NCBI RefSeq assembly: GCF_028561335.1
Contig: NZ_JAQQTG010000013.1
Coordinates: forward strand, 18,524-82,523
Origin: Aequorivita todarodis
Lineage (GTDB): Bacteria > Bacteroidota > Bacteroidia > Flavobacteriales > Flavobacteriaceae
Direction: 5' to 3'
Length of the DNA: 64,000 nucleotides
Below are positions 15,614 through 26,500 of the stretch, in pieces. Below the pieces are notes generated by a model. The model was not told the DNA's origin. It saw only the letters and a program-made list of their open reading frames with translations, and ran no database searches. The translations under genes were made by a program, and so were the position numbers. Positions within the stretch are counted from its first letter, which is position 1; every line of letters begins with the position of its first letter.

Positions 15614-17353
15614 TTAGTTTTTCAATACTTTATAAGTACCTATCTGTCCTTCAACGGTAACCTTCATAATGTAGGTTCCGGTTGTTAGACCAGAAATGTC
15701 AAGATCAGTAGTTGTAGCGCCAATTTTAGAGCTCAACACACTTTGACCCAACAAGTTATAGATAGTAACTGAATCTATATTGTTTACAGATTTCAAAGAA
15801 AGCGCTCCGTTGGTTGGGTTTGGATAGTACACAAAACCTTCCAATGCGTTTTCAGAAACTCCAAGGATCTCTCCTTTTGCTGAAGTCCAAGCTACTTGGT
15901 CAGAGCCGCCGTTGAAAAGACCGATTACAGTTGAAGCACCGGTAAGCACATCAACTCTTCTCCATTGTCCTTGCAATGCGCCACCGTCAAAAGCAGATAG
16001 GTAAACAAAACCAGGGTCGCCTTTAATGTATGTTCCACCTTGGCCATAGTTGGCATCAAAACCAAGTGGGCCTACAATAGAAGCTGTACCGGTTCCAAGA
16101 TCAACATAATAGAAGTTATCATCAACAATATCGTGGCTGTAACCATCACCATTTTCGTCTATCATTAAGGAGATAGCTCCGGTCATACCTGTTACCCCTA
16201 CTGTAGTAGCGGTACCTGCACCAATATCAATAGTAGAAAGTGTAGAAGTGGCAAGGTTCGTAGAAATTGCATACAAAGTTCCGCTAACTGGATCAAATTC
16301 AGCACCGGCCCAAGATTCACCACCAGGAGCAGCAATGCTACCAAGTGAAGTATAAGCACCAGTTGCAAGATCTACACTGTAGAAATCGTTGTCGTTGGCA
16401 AGTACATACGCAGTACCGTCATCATTCGGGTCAATGGCGCCAGCATTTTCAAAATTTGGATTTGTAATTGGAGAAACTCCAACAGTAGCAAATGCAGCAG
16501 GATCTGCTGGATCAAAGCTTATCAAGCTCTCGGTAGAGTTATTAACACCAAATACAACGGCTGGATCGCCTCCGCCTCCGCCTGGCTCGTCATCACCAAG
16601 AACATTCCATACAAAACCTTGGCTCAAACCTAGGTCGAACAAAGGAGTAGGAACGTTTGCGCCACAATCAGGAGCCATAATATAACTTGGTCCAGTTTCA
16701 CCATCGTTGTTGCAGCCAAAACGCATAAAGTTTGTATCCGTTCCATCATCTACCAATACGAGCTCCATAACCATTGCCTCACCAGCAGGAATCATTGCCG
16801 AAAGAGGCAAGTTAATCATCGTCTCATAATCTGCGTTGGTTGCCATATAAACGGCAGTACCTTGAAGAGTCAAAGTTCCACCTGGAAAAGAACCAGGAGT
16901 TGTAGAATAGATATTAGCAGTTATGGGAAAACCAGATGGAGTTGAAATGGTTCCCATTGCAAATTCCACAGCAGTAACTTCCAAACCGTTCATAATACCA
17001 TAATCTCCCGGAAGATCAAAGGCTCGATAAACATTATTGTTTCGGAAGCTTGTTGGAGATGCGCAAGCAATCTCTGCGCCAGACTCAATTGTTTGTGTGT
17101 TACTTTGTGTGATAACAACCGGGGCTAAATTCTGGATCCCGTTGAAATGCACATTTAGCATACGTTGTTCTTGAGGAGTAAAATAAGAATTAACATCCCC
17201 TGCGACATCTCCAATATTCTGAAGTCTGGTTATCAAACTTTCAATTGTTACTGGGGTTTGTGTGCTAGTGTTAGTTCCTGTAAAAGAACTTTGCGCATTC
17301 ATTAGGCCAATGGACCCAATAAATAAAGCTAATAGTAATGTAATTTTTTTCAT
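15614..17353 (-). CDS. Secreted T9SS type A cargo protein, beta-propeller-like (579 aa)
   Basis: Signal peptide 'MKKITLLLALFIGSIGLMNA'. After a short N-terminal motif ('YFTPQEQRMLNVHF') comes a jelly-roll-like module ~85-250, a linker rich in Gly-Asp ('DDEPGGGGGDPAV'), then ~260-500 with propeller-like repeats such as 'DNDFYSVDLATGAYTSLGSI' and 'DDNFYYVDLGTGTASIVGPL'. It ends in a type A sorting domain ('YYPNPTNGALSLKSV … IYNLLGQSV … GTYIMKVTVEG … YKVLKN'). So it crosses the inner membrane by Sec and the outer membrane by T9SS. No enzyme motif is visible; it is likely a surface or released structural/adhesive protein. Confidence 0.88.
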   Translation of the reverse strand: MKKITLLLALFIGSIGLMNAQSSFTGTNTSTQTPVTIESLITRLQNIGDVAGDVNSYFTPQEQRMLNVHFNGIQNLAPVVITQSNTQTIESGAEIACASPTSFRNNNVYRAFDLPGDYGIMNGLEVTAVEFAMGTISTPSGFPITANIYSTTPGSFPGGTLTLQGTAVYMATNADYETMINLPLSAMIPAGEAMVMELVLVDDGTDTNFMRFGCNNDGETGPSYIMAPDCGANVPTPLFDLGLSQGFVWNVLGDDEPGGGGGDPAVVFGVNNSTESLISFDPADPAAFATVGVSPITNPNFENAGAIDPNDDGTAYVLANDNDFYSVDLATGAYTSLGSIAAPGGESWAGAEFDPVSGTLYAISTNLATSTLSTIDIGAGTATTVGVTGMTGAISLMIDENGDGYSHDIVDDNFYYVDLGTGTASIVGPLGFDANYGQGGTYIKGDPGFVYLSAFDGGALQGQWRRVDVLTGASTVIGLFNGGSDQVAWTSAKGEILGVSENALEGFVYYPNPTNGALSLKSVNNIDSVTIYNLLGQSVLSSKIGATTTDLDISGLTTGTYIMKVTVEGQIGTYKVLKN

Positions 17354-17395
17354 AATAAGAGTTTAAATTAAAGGTTAATTTTTTTATATGAAGGC

Positions 17396-17426
17396 TAAAG
17401 ATATTCAAATAAAAATTGATTCCAAA
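17396..17426 (-). promoter_or_regulatory. Promoter of the 579-aa T9SS gene
   Basis: Minus strand TTTG (17423-17426), 19 bases, then TATCTTTA (17396-17403). Three other cargo genes have the same spacing and -7 form. Confidence 0.75.
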
Positions 17427-17449
17427 GAATAAGTTATAAATAAAGCAAA

Positions 17450-17478
17450 AAAGCCACCCACTTTCGCGGATGGCTTTT
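17450..17478 (-). terminator. Terminator of the second T9SS cargo gene
   Basis: Same hairpin as at 15563-15594 (AAGCCACCC / GGATGGCTT, loop ACTTTCGC). Confidence 0.85.
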
Positions 17479-17497
17479 CGTACTCAATTGTGAAAGA

Positions 17498-19150
17498 TTA
17501 GTTTTTCAGAATCTTATAAGTACCTGTCTGTCCTTCAACTGTAACCTTCATTATATAGGTTCCTGTGGCTAAACTAGAAACGTCAAGATCAGAAGTGGTG
17601 GCGCCAATTGTAGAGCTCAACACGCTTTGACCCAGCAAGTTATAGATGGCTACTGAATCTATATTGTTTACAGATTTCAAAGAAAGCGTTCCACTGGTTG
17701 GGTTTGGATAGTAAGTGAAACCTCCAAGTGCGTTATCGGCAACACCCAATGGATCACAATCGCCTTCAAAATTATAAACAAAATCGTCAGCACCTGTAGC
17801 AACTTGCCAAGTAGCTCCACCATCGGCTGAATAAACAGCAGGGTAACCTACAACACTTGCAGTTGTTATCTCCCAATATCCAGGACCTCCAGTACCAGCA
17901 GATGTGGTAACATATATGCTTACCCAATAGGTGGTTGGAAAAGCAGCTTGACCCGCTAAAGCAATTGGAGCAAGATCAAATACAACCTCTGTAACATCAA
18001 GAGAGGAAGCCGCTGGGAAATCCCCAAGCAATGTTTGTGAACTTGGAACAACAGCAGTTTGGGAAGCTATAACATTTCCTGGATCTGGAAGCCCTCCAAA
18101 ATCATCAGCATATACAGTAATATCAGCAGATACAACTGTGTCGCCATCAGGCATTATAAAGTTGGCGGTCGCCTTGTTAAAGCTCATATTCTCTCCCATT
18201 GCTACGGTTAAATCAGCAGCTACATGCTGAGGGGTATCTACTGAAGAAGTATAACCGTTTTCAAAACCGTTTGATGCATTGGATTCATTACAAGCAGTAC
18301 CACCTCCAACAAGATCGCCATACATTACGAAAGGAAAACCTTGGGGAGTTAGCGAACCACTGTCTTCAACAGGAGCATATACACCAGCATTGTTTTGAAG
18401 TGCGTTACCTGTAGTAGCATTTCCGGTAATTACAATTGGAGGAGCCCAAGGACCAGAAGATCCAGAACCTTCAAAAGAATACTCAATCCAGTAAGTACCA
18501 GGCGTTAATGAAAGACCCGGGGTAAGCGCAGTGGCTCTTTGAATTTCTCTTGAAGTATCGCCAGGCGCGCTCTCCAGTTGTCTAAAGGCATCGGTTGCAA
18601 CTGCAGTATCAAGGACATCTGTAGTAAGATCGCCCCAAATTACGGTAGCACCACCACCACTTGGATCACCATCCCAAACTTGAAGGTATAATGCATTGAT
18701 AGATGGCGCAGAAGATCCTGTTTGGTAAGCAAAGACATCAATAGAAGTAATATCATAAGAATCTGTAAGCACTACATCATCTGCAATACTAAATCCGTTA
18801 ATAAATGAGGCACCAAAACCATATACGCCCATTCCTAAAGAAGCATCCTGTAAAAAGCTGATGTCTGGAGGACCTGCTACGTTAAAATAAGGTCCATTGT
18901 CATAAACCACTGCATCTGGAGATCGGAAATAATAGGTTCCCGTAAAAGGAACATTTAAATTAGTATAATCAACCTCGTTATTGGAAGTTACTCCTGTGGT
19001 TTCACCAACCGCTGTTACCGTAGAATTGTAATAAGCCGCAGGAAGTAGAACCGTTTGCGAATTTTGATCCGCAGGCGCATTCGTGGCTTTATTTTGGCTA
19101 AATCCAATAGCGCAAAAGCCCATAAAAATTAGCATTGTAATTTTTTTCAT
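17498..19150 (-). CDS. Secreted T9SS type A cargo protein (550 aa)
   Basis: The start at 19150 gives a clean signal peptide 'MKKITMLIFMGFCAIGFSQ'; 13 upstream residues of open frame are discounted and would overlap the promoter-proximal leader. Two jelly-roll-like modules follow, the second beginning 'NGFENGYTSSVDTPQHVAAD' and including 'SQTAVVPSSQTLLGDFP' and 'TTYWVSIYVTT', a unit also present in the two larger cargo proteins. The type A sorting domain is nearly identical to that of the 579-aa protein ('YYPNPTSGTLSLKSVNNID'). Function unknown; probably extracellular. Confidence 0.87.
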   Translation of the reverse strand: MKKITMLIFMGFCAIGFSQNKATNAPADQNSQTVLLPAAYYNSTVTAVGETTGVTSNNEVDYTNLNVPFTGTYYFRSPDAVVYDNGPYFNVAGPPDISFLQDASLGMGVYGFGASFINGFSIADDVVLTDSYDITSIDVFAYQTGSSAPSINALYLQVWDGDPSGGGATVIWGDLTTDVLDTAVATDAFRQLESAPGDTSREIQRATALTPGLSLTPGTYWIEYSFEGSGSSGPWAPPIVITGNATTGNALQNNAGVYAPVEDSGSLTPQGFPFVMYGDLVGGGTACNESNASNGFENGYTSSVDTPQHVAADLTVAMGENMSFNKATANFIMPDGDTVVSADITVYADDFGGLPDPGNVIASQTAVVPSSQTLLGDFPAASSLDVTEVVFDLAPIALAGQAAFPTTYWVSIYVTTSAGTGGPGYWEITTASVVGYPAVYSADGGATWQVATGADDFVYNFEGDCDPLGVADNALGGFTYYPNPTSGTLSLKSVNNIDSVAIYNLLGQSVLSSTIGATTSDLDVSSLATGTYIMKVTVEGQTGTYKILKN

Positions 19151-19199
19151 AATAAAATTTGATTTAAAAGTTAATATTAAAATCTTCACTATAGTAGGC

Positions 19200-19230
19200 T
19201 AAAGATATTCAAAAAACAATCTAAAACAAA
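19200..19230 (-). promoter_or_regulatory. Promoter of the 550-aa T9SS gene
   Basis: Minus strand TTTG (19227-19230), 19 bases, TATCTTTA (19200-19207). Confidence 0.75.
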
Positions 19231-19271
19231 ACAAATAAACAAAATTTACAAAGCGTAACTTTATTTTTAAT

Positions 19272-19304
19272 AAAAAAAGCCGCCCACGAATTTGGGCGGC
19301 TTTA
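19272..19304 (-). terminator. Terminator of the 1313-aa T9SS gene
   Basis: Perfect 11-bp stem AAAGCCGCCCA / TGGGCGGCTTT around CGAATT, with T-run on the minus strand. Confidence 0.93.
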
Positions 19305-19325
19305 GTTAAAATTAAAAATATAGAA

Positions 19326-22300
19326 TTATTGTTTCAACACTTTGTAAGTACCTGTCTTACCGTTTACGGTAACCTTCATCAAGTAGGTTCCAGCGCTAAG
19401 ACCTGTAATATCTACCTGTGAAGCCGTTGCATTCACGCGGTTGTCGATCACTACTTGGCCCAAAAGGTTGTATAGCGATACGTGCTCGATGTTATCAACA
19501 CTGTTTAGGTTCAGGATACCGTTGGTTGGGTTCGGGTAATAACTGAAACCGGCAATGGTATTGTCTGAAACTCCAAGATTGGTACCGTCTATTACGATAT
19601 CGGTAATGGCTCCCGTGTTCATCACAAACACATAGTATGCCTGGCCGCCCAATGTGAATATAGAGGCCGATGTGCCAGGGGCACACTGGTTGGTCTGTTG
19701 TGGAACAAGGGTAAGGTCTGTTTCCACAGCATTCTCATTAGGTGCGGTATAGAAGGTTACCGAGCTGGCTCCGCCAGGGGTAACGATCGTCGCGTTTGCG
19801 GTACCGTCTCCGGCAGGAACAAAGTTGTACCAAACACCTCTGGCTCCGGTAAGATCACAGTTCACAGGATTACCATTTTCCAGAGTAGCCGCAGGCATTG
19901 CTACAGCGGGATCAGTATAAGGGAATCCAATTTCATCAACATCTATCGAGTTTACGATCATATCGTTCGGCGGAGGTGTTGGAGTACAGGTAACGTCCAA
20001 AGTGAAGTTACCGGTAGCACCACCAAAGCTGTGGATAAGAATGTAGTACTGTGTGTTCCCATCACTCGCAAAAGTGACCTCGGACTGAAGTCCACAGGCA
20101 TCATCGTTTCCGTCCACACAAACAAGTGCTGCGCAGGTTCCGCTATAAACCGAAATCTTAGAATCGAAATCCGTTCCGTTACACAAGGACAAGGTAATAT
20201 CACCTGGAAGACCACTGTTGTCGTTCAGGGAATACCAAACTCCGGGAGAGGTAATTGCTGGACCACAAGCAGGTGCGCTGGAATCAATGGTGGCGTCAAC
20301 TGTAGATCCAGTAACCGAACTACCGCAGCTTACCGCTATGGCACCGCTACAATCATCGTTTGGCAATGGATCCTCACAAGTTACATCAAGACTAAAGTTA
20401 CCAGAAGCACTACCAAATCCTTCTACCATTATATAATAGGTAGAGGTACCATCGGAAGTAAAACTCACCTCAGATTGAAGACCACAAGAGTCATCGTTGA
20501 AAGCTAGCTCATTTAGAAGGTCGCAATCGTCAAATACGCGAAGCGCAGAGTCATAGTCGGTTCCGCCACCGCAAAGTGAAATGGTAACCAACTGTGGAGC
20601 ACCGCTGCCGGTGAATTTATAGAATACGTCTGGAGCAGGGTTTCCGCCAGAATCAGTAGCAGTCAAAGTCTCGCCTACTACACTGTCGCCACAAGCAAGG
20701 GCTATCGCGCCAGCGCAATCGTCATAGGTGCTACCACCGCCGATTGGCGAACAAGTACCATCAAAGGAGTAAACACCTTCCAGTGTTCCGTCAATCACAA
20801 ATCCTCCGCCAAGTCCATCGTCATAGGCTTCACCGAATCCAATAAGACCAGCAGTAGAGTTTTCCCAGAAAGTATTGCTTCCATCGGTTGGCTCAAGCGA
20901 TAGGCCGATCCAATAGGTAGTAGCCGCACCGGATTGCCCAGGAAGGTTCACGTCGGTTATATCAAGTTCTACGCTCCATACGTCAAAACCAAAATTAGTT
21001 CCAATAACAACTTGGGAGTCTGGAACCAGGTTCGTTTGGGAGGTTAAAAGTGCGCCAGGCGCGCCAGAACCGTTATCCTCATAGATGAAAACATCTACGT
21101 TATCAGCATTTACGCCAGAACCAGTGGCCCCAATAAAGGCAGAGAAGGTAATGGACTCCAATAGCATGTCTTCACCGTCAACAACAGTTATGTCGTTGGC
21201 AACAATTCGGCCAAGGTTTTTAGTGAAACTCTTTCCGTTTTCAAGGCCGTTGCTCGGGCCGGTTGTAGCACAAGGGCTTCCACCACCGCCGATTGGCGAA
21301 CAAGTACCATCAAAGGAATAAACACCTTCCAGTGTTCCGTCAATCACAAATCCTCCGCCAAGTCCATCGTCATAGGCTTCACCATATCCAATAAGACCAG
21401 CAGTAGAGTTTTCCCAGAAAGTATTGCTTCCATCGGTTGGCTCAAGCGATAGCCCGATCCAATAGGTAGTAGCCGCACCCGATTGCCCAGGAAGGTTCAC
21501 GTCGGTTATATCAAGTTCTACGCTCCATACGTCAAAACCAAAATTAGTTCCAATAACAACTTGGGAGTCTGGAACCAGGCTCGTTTGGGAGGTTAAAAGA
21601 GCGCCAGGCGCGCCAGAACCATTGTCCTCATAGATGAAAACATCTACGTTATCAGCATTTACGCCAGAACCAGTGGCCCCAATAAAGGCAGAGAAGGTAA
21701 TGGACTCCAATAGCATGTCTTCACCGTCAACAACAGTTATGTCGTTGGCAACAATTCGGCCAAGGTTTTTAGTGAAACTCTTTCCGTTCTCAAAGCCATT
21801 GCTTGGTCCTGTTGTGGCGCAAGGGCCACCAGTACCACCGCCGCCAATAGTAACATTCATGGAGTAATCCTCGGCTTGACCAAAACCTGTTGCCAAGCAA
21901 GGATCTAAATAATTGGTCATGCCAAATTGCTTTTTAACTCTCATTCTGGTGGTTCCAGCCATTGCTCCAGCAGGAACATCAATGGTTCCGTTGGATTGCT
22001 GGCCATCAGTACCTGTGGAATTGATAAGAAGATCAGTTATTTCATATACTTCTCCTGCATCGTTTAAAATTCCGTTTTGGTTCCAGTCTATAAATACAAC
22101 AAAGCGGTTTGTAAAATTTCCGTCTGTATTTCCCTCTAAGGCAATAGGGTAGCTCATTCCAGCTTCCATATCACCACTGATAGCGGTAAAATCTTCGTGA
22201 TCGGGTGTACCGTTTACCGTAGCATCTGTTACATTGCTTATTCCGGCAACTTCTACCAAGGTAATGGGTTCAACATTTGAAGTGAAATCAAGCGGTCCAC

Positions 22301-23267
22301 AGTAAGGATCTGGGAAAGGCCCGCCGCCGCCAGCTTCTTCTCCAACAATATTCATGACCATATGCTGATTCGGAAATCCGATTGCAGCAAGATCTGTAGG
22401 AGTGCTTATAGAACAAGCAGCAGACATGATCCAAGATACTCCAGTTTGGCCATCAGCATTGGAGCCAGGGAACCACGAGGCAGTGGCGCCAGCGTTTATC
22501 TTAAGCTCGTAAATCATAATTGACCCTGCAGGAATGGTTGCAGTAATTGGAACTGAAACCACATTTCCGGCATCAGCCACGTTTGAAACATAATTAGCTG
22601 TTCCCTGAAGGGTGGCAGAGCCCGGATATCCGCCAGGAAAGGCAGTTGTTGTAGAATAGATATTTATGGTCAAATTGGTTGGACCCGAAACAGCTTCTAC
22701 AGCAAATTCAGCACTGCTTACATTGAAGGCATCCGTGATACCAAAATCAGCTGCTAAATCAAAATCCCTGAAAAAACTGTTTTCATCAGGAATACCCCCT
22801 GCATTACATGTTACAGAATTACCCGCAACAATATTTTGGGTAACACTGTGAGTAATAGTTACCGGAGCCATATTATTGTAATATGAAACAGGGTGCATAT
22901 TTCTAGATGCAGTTCCCGGAGGGGGACCTATTACTGTCCTTAGTGAATTATTGGAAGCGCTTAAAGACATTGGCCCGGACAAATTTCTTTGCACAGGAGC
23001 AACATCGTCAAGAGAAGTAGCAGAACGACCTTCAGAAGTACCCTGATAAATAGTTTGCTGCTTTTGGTAAACAACAGGGTTATTCTCCCCTTGTTTCATT
23101 TTGGTAATCTCAGACGGGCTGTCCGAAATGTTTGAAGTAACAACAGCCTTTTTCTTTTGCTGCTGATTGTAATAAATAGGGTTGTTTACCCCCATCGATT
23201 TTGCTTCATGCTGACTATACCCTAAGGCACAGACCATGAACAAAATTACCATAGTAATTCTTTTCAT
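19326..23267 (-). CDS. Large secreted T9SS type A cargo protein with duplicated module (1313 aa)
   Basis: Signal peptide 'MKRITMVILFMVCALGYSQ'. Order: a jelly-roll-like module (~130-310) related to that of the 579-aa protein; a GEVED-type domain ('FVVFIDWNQNGILNDAGEVY', ~390-475); two almost identical 183-residue modules ('FENGKSFTKNLGRIVANDIT …'); three pre-peptidase-C-terminal-like/beta-sandwich modules ('CGLQSEVSFTSDGTSTYYI', 'CGLQSEVTFASDGNTQYYI', then 'GARGVWYNFVPAGDG'); and a type A sorting domain ('YYPNPTNGILNLNSVDNIE'). No catalytic motif is seen. GEVED domains occur in secreted adhesin or enzyme accessory proteins. Likely a surface or secreted multi-domain binding protein. Confidence 0.88.
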   Translation of the reverse strand: MKRITMVILFMVCALGYSQHEAKSMGVNNPIYYNQQQKKKAVVTSNISDSPSEITKMKQGENNPVVYQKQQTIYQGTSEGRSATSLDDVAPVQRNLSGPMSLSASNNSLRTVIGPPPGTASRNMHPVSYYNNMAPVTITHSVTQNIVAGNSVTCNAGGIPDENSFFRDFDLAADFGITDAFNVSSAEFAVEAVSGPTNLTINIYSTTTAFPGGYPGSATLQGTANYVSNVADAGNVVSVPITATIPAGSIMIYELKINAGATASWFPGSNADGQTGVSWIMSAACSISTPTDLAAIGFPNQHMVMNIVGEEAGGGGPFPDPYCGPLDFTSNVEPITLVEVAGISNVTDATVNGTPDHEDFTAISGDMEAGMSYPIALEGNTDGNFTNRFVVFIDWNQNGILNDAGEVYEITDLLINSTGTDGQQSNGTIDVPAGAMAGTTRMRVKKQFGMTNYLDPCLATGFGQAEDYSMNVTIGGGGTGGPCATTGPSNGFENGKSFTKNLGRIVANDITVVDGEDMLLESITFSAFIGATGSGVNADNVDVFIYEDNGSGAPGALLTSQTSLVPDSQVVIGTNFGFDVWSVELDITDVNLPGQSGAATTYWIGLSLEPTDGSNTFWENSTAGLIGYGEAYDDGLGGGFVIDGTLEGVYSFDGTCSPIGGGGSPCATTGPSNGLENGKSFTKNLGRIVANDITVVDGEDMLLESITFSAFIGATGSGVNADNVDVFIYEDNGSGAPGALLTSQTNLVPDSQVVIGTNFGFDVWSVELDITDVNLPGQSGAATTYWIGLSLEPTDGSNTFWENSTAGLIGFGEAYDDGLGGGFVIDGTLEGVYSFDGTCSPIGGGSTYDDCAGAIALACGDSVVGETLTATDSGGNPAPDVFYKFTGSGAPQLVTISLCGGGTDYDSALRVFDDCDLLNELAFNDDSCGLQSEVSFTSDGTSTYYIMVEGFGSASGNFSLDVTCEDPLPNDDCSGAIAVSCGSSVTGSTVDATIDSSAPACGPAITSPGVWYSLNDNSGLPGDITLSLCNGTDFDSKISVYSGTCAALVCVDGNDDACGLQSEVTFASDGNTQYYILIHSFGGATGNFTLDVTCTPTPPPNDMIVNSIDVDEIGFPYTDPAVAMPAATLENGNPVNCDLTGARGVWYNFVPAGDGTANATIVTPGGASSVTFYTAPNENAVETDLTLVPQQTNQCAPGTSASIFTLGGQAYYVFVMNTGAITDIVIDGTNLGVSDNTIAGFSYYPNPTNGILNLNSVDNIEHVSLYNLLGQVVIDNRVNATASQVDITGLSAGTYLMKVTVNGKTGTYKVLKQ
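19432..19865. repeat. Long near-identical block shared with 23652-24085
   Basis: The last modules and part of the sorting domain of the two largest cargo genes match at the DNA level with an offset of exactly 4220 bases. Reading line by line I find two differences in about 434 bases, with much lower identity on both sides. Confidence 0.9.
20733..21830. repeat. Tandem duplication, 2 x 549 bp, inside the 1313-aa gene
   Basis: Copy 1 is 20733-21281 and copy 2 is 21282-21830. 549 = 183 codons, so the frame is kept. Only a handful of base differences separate the copies, which encode the two 183-residue modules. Confidence 0.93.
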
Positions 23268-23306
23268 AATTAAATCTAGTTTAGTTAGTAAATGATTTTA
23301 AAAGTC

Positions 23307-23337
23307 TAAAGCTATTCTAAAAAAATCATATTTCAAA
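23307..23337 (-). promoter_or_regulatory. Promoter of the 1313-aa T9SS gene
   Basis: Minus strand TTTG (23334-23337), 19 bases, TAGCTTTA (23307-23314). Confidence 0.75.
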
Positions 23338-23487
23338 GGTTTTGACTATAAGATTGTTAAGTCTTTTAAAAATAAGAATGAATCGGGATACTTGCAGAAA
23401 TGATAGAAAGGCATTTTCCGTATCGCTTTTTCTTAAGCAAATTTGAAATCAAAGAAAATGGTTCCGAAATCTTTTGGGCAAGTGCCA

Positions 23488-23524
23488 AAAAAAAGAACCA
23501 CCCGCAAAAAGCGGGCGGTTCTAC
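23488..23524 (-). terminator. Terminator of the 1362-aa T9SS gene
   Basis: Stem AGAACCACCCGC / GCGGGCGGTTCT around AAAAA, with T-run on the minus strand. Confidence 0.93.
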
Positions 23525-23545
23525 TAAAGATTAAAGGTTTAAAAA

Positions 23546-26500
23546 TTATTGTTTCAGTATTCTATAAGTACCTATCTGACCATTCACGGACACCTTCATT
23601 AAATAAGTGCCTGTGCTAAGCCCAGAAATATCAACCTGTGAAGTTGTTGCGTTCACGCGGTTGTCGATCACTACTTGGCCCAAAAGGTTGTACAGCGATA
23701 CGTGCTCGATGTTATCAACACTGTTTAGGTTCAGGATACCGTTGGTTGGGTTCGGGTAATAACTGAAACCTGCAATGGTATTGTCTGAAACTCCAAGATT
23801 GGTACCGTCTATTACGATATCGGTAATGGCTCCCGTGTTCATCACAAACACATAGTATGCCTGGCCGCCCAATGTGAATATAGAGGCCGATGTGCCAGGG
23901 GCACACTGGTTGGTCTGTTGTGGAACAAGGGTAAGGTCTGTTTCCACAGCATTCTCATTAGGTGCGGTATAGAAGGTTACCGAGCTGGCTCCGCCAGGGG
24001 TAACGATCGTCGCGTTTGCGGTACCGTCTCCGGCAGGAACAAAGTTGTACCAAACACCTCTGGCTCCGGTAAGATCACAGTTCACGGGATTACCATTTTC
24101 CAGCGTAGCTGCAGGCATATGTACTGCAGGGTCAGTATAAGGGAATCCTATTTCATCAACATCTATCGAGTTCACGATCATGTCGTTTGGCGGAGGCGAT
24201 AGTGCACAAGTAACATCTGCTTCCCATCCAGATTGCGGAACGGACGCGTCACTCATAAACACGAAAGTCAACGCCCCACTTGGATCGGTTGAAACAAATG
24301 GACCAGGTATGCTGGTACCATAATATCCACCAGGAGGAAATCCACTATTGGTCGCTGGGTTTCCACTTGATATGATTGGGAAACTTGCATCTGGACCATC
24401 GTACACATATAGTGCGTCCCAGGTAGCTTCTACTTCAAAGGCTGTGAAAGTTACCGTTACAACTTCGCCCGCATTTTCCGGGGTTATTATAGTTGTAACA
24501 TTTTCACTGTTTTGATAATCTCCATTTGGACCACCAGTGTCATAGAACTTACCGCCACAAGCCGGAGGAGTCGCAAAATTAACCGGACCGGCAAGTTGAC
24601 TCAATCCATCTGAATCACAATCTGCAACCACATAGAAATCATAACTAAAACCGCCTCCTAAGCCAGTTGCAGTCGCAGATGTTGTACCTGCAGGAACTGT
24701 GCCTGTTGCAACCGGTGGATCAGAAATTGGGTTAGCTCCTTGGTCAAAAACATACCAAATGTAACCGTTGCTGGCGTTTGGCTCAACATTCCAAGAAAGA
24801 TCGGCAGTAGTTGGTGTAATGTTTGAAACCATAAGGTTTGTGGGTTCAGGACATGCTGGTGGAGGAAGTGTTTCCCCTATTGAAACCCAAGCTACTTGAG
24901 TTGTTGCAGCAGTAGTAACGATTGGACCAATTAAGGTAGTCGCTCCTGTAGCGGTATCAACTGAACGCCATTCCGCAGCAAATGAACCATTGTTAAAAGC
25001 AGCCATATATACGGTATCCGTAAGCGCATCGTAGCACATACCTTGTCCAAAATTGGCGTCAAAACCAATGTTTCCTATCATTGTGGTAGCCCCTGTAGCC
25101 ATATCGATACTATAAAGGTTATCGTCCACCAAATCATAGGTATATCCAACACCTGCACCATCAATAGCAAGAGCAATTGGAAGCGCACCACCAGCAAGAC
25201 CCAATGGTCCTACCAATGTAGCAGATACTCCAATTGGATCAATAGTATAGAGGTCTGTTAGCGATATAGCGTATAAGATACCCGAAGCTTGGTCATATTC
25301 CATTCCGAGCCATTCTCCGCTTATGGTACCTAAGGAAGTATAGAACCCTGAGGCAACATCAAAACTATAGAAAGCTCCCGTATTGTCAAGCACATAACCT
25401 GTTGTTGGGTTTGCGGGATCAATGGCCCCAGCATTTTCAAAGTTTACGGTAACCGGTGAATCACCAAATACCTCAACGGTTGATGGATCTGATACTGGGA
25501 AACCAATTAGTTCCAGGTTACTATTGTTCACTCCATAAGCAGTATCTAATGTACCGCCGCCGCCAATCGGCTCGCATTCGCCTTCAAGGTTGTAAACAAT
25601 ATCGTTTCCTGCTATCGCAATCCACGTTACTCCCGTATCCGGTGAAAAATATGCTTCATATCCCTCAATAGTTGCAGTAGTGGAACTTATATAACCACTT
25701 CCAGCCGTAACATTAACCGTAAAGACAACCCAATAAGTGGTCTCTACGCCAGCTTGTCCGGCAAGCATTTCCGGAGCAATATCAAATACAACTTCTGAAA
25801 TGTCAAAACCAAAATTATTGCCTATAACGGTCTGGGAAGTAGGCACCACAGCAGCTTGGGTTGTTAAAATAGCGCCAGGGGCACCGGCAGCATCACTATA
25901 GAAAGCGATATCCGATGAAATAACTGTCTCACCCGGATCCATCCAAATATCTACAGTTGCAGTGTTCAACGTGAAATCGATATCTGCTGGAACAGTAACG
26001 TCAAATGCAATTCGCTGTGCTTGATCAGAAGAAGTGGTATAACCGTTTTCAAATCCATTCTCAGGATTGTCTTGGCTACAGGCTGAACCGCCACCACCGC
26101 CGCCAGAACATTCTCCAAAGGCAAGCATTCCAATTCCCTCAATGTTGGCACCGGTTAAATCTTCCAACTCAACGCTTACGATGGTTTCAGAAGCAATATA
26201 ACCCCAGAAAGATTCTGGGATGGTAGAAGTAACTGTCTGTGTATCGATTAATCCCCCAGTACCAAAAATTCGTATTTCAACAGGGCCAGTGCCCAATAAG
26301 GTAATAAGGTCGAAACCAAATGAATTTACATCGTTGTTCGGGAAGTTGATTATCGTGTAATCCACAAATGTATTGGAACCAACAATTGGCACTGTATTTC
26401 CAAATCCATCAGATGGATCTACGTAAACGGTTTGGCCACCGGCAGAATTGTTTGCCGTAATCTCAATACCGGGCAAAATTTCCCCGGCAGGGAAACAGGA

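Noticed and set aside
19151..19189. 13 extra residues before the signal peptide of the 550-aa cargo protein
   Set aside because: They would place charged and hydrophobic residues ahead of a clean signal peptide that starts at the inner ATG.
19698..20507. 269-codon frame antisense to the 1313-aa T9SS gene
   Set aside because: Cys/Arg/Ser-rich composition typical of a shadow frame over Gly/Thr-rich modules; a similar fragment appears over the copied block at 23918.
23918..24202. 94-codon plus-strand frame in the 1362-aa T9SS gene
   Set aside because: Shadow frame over the block copied from the neighbouring gene.
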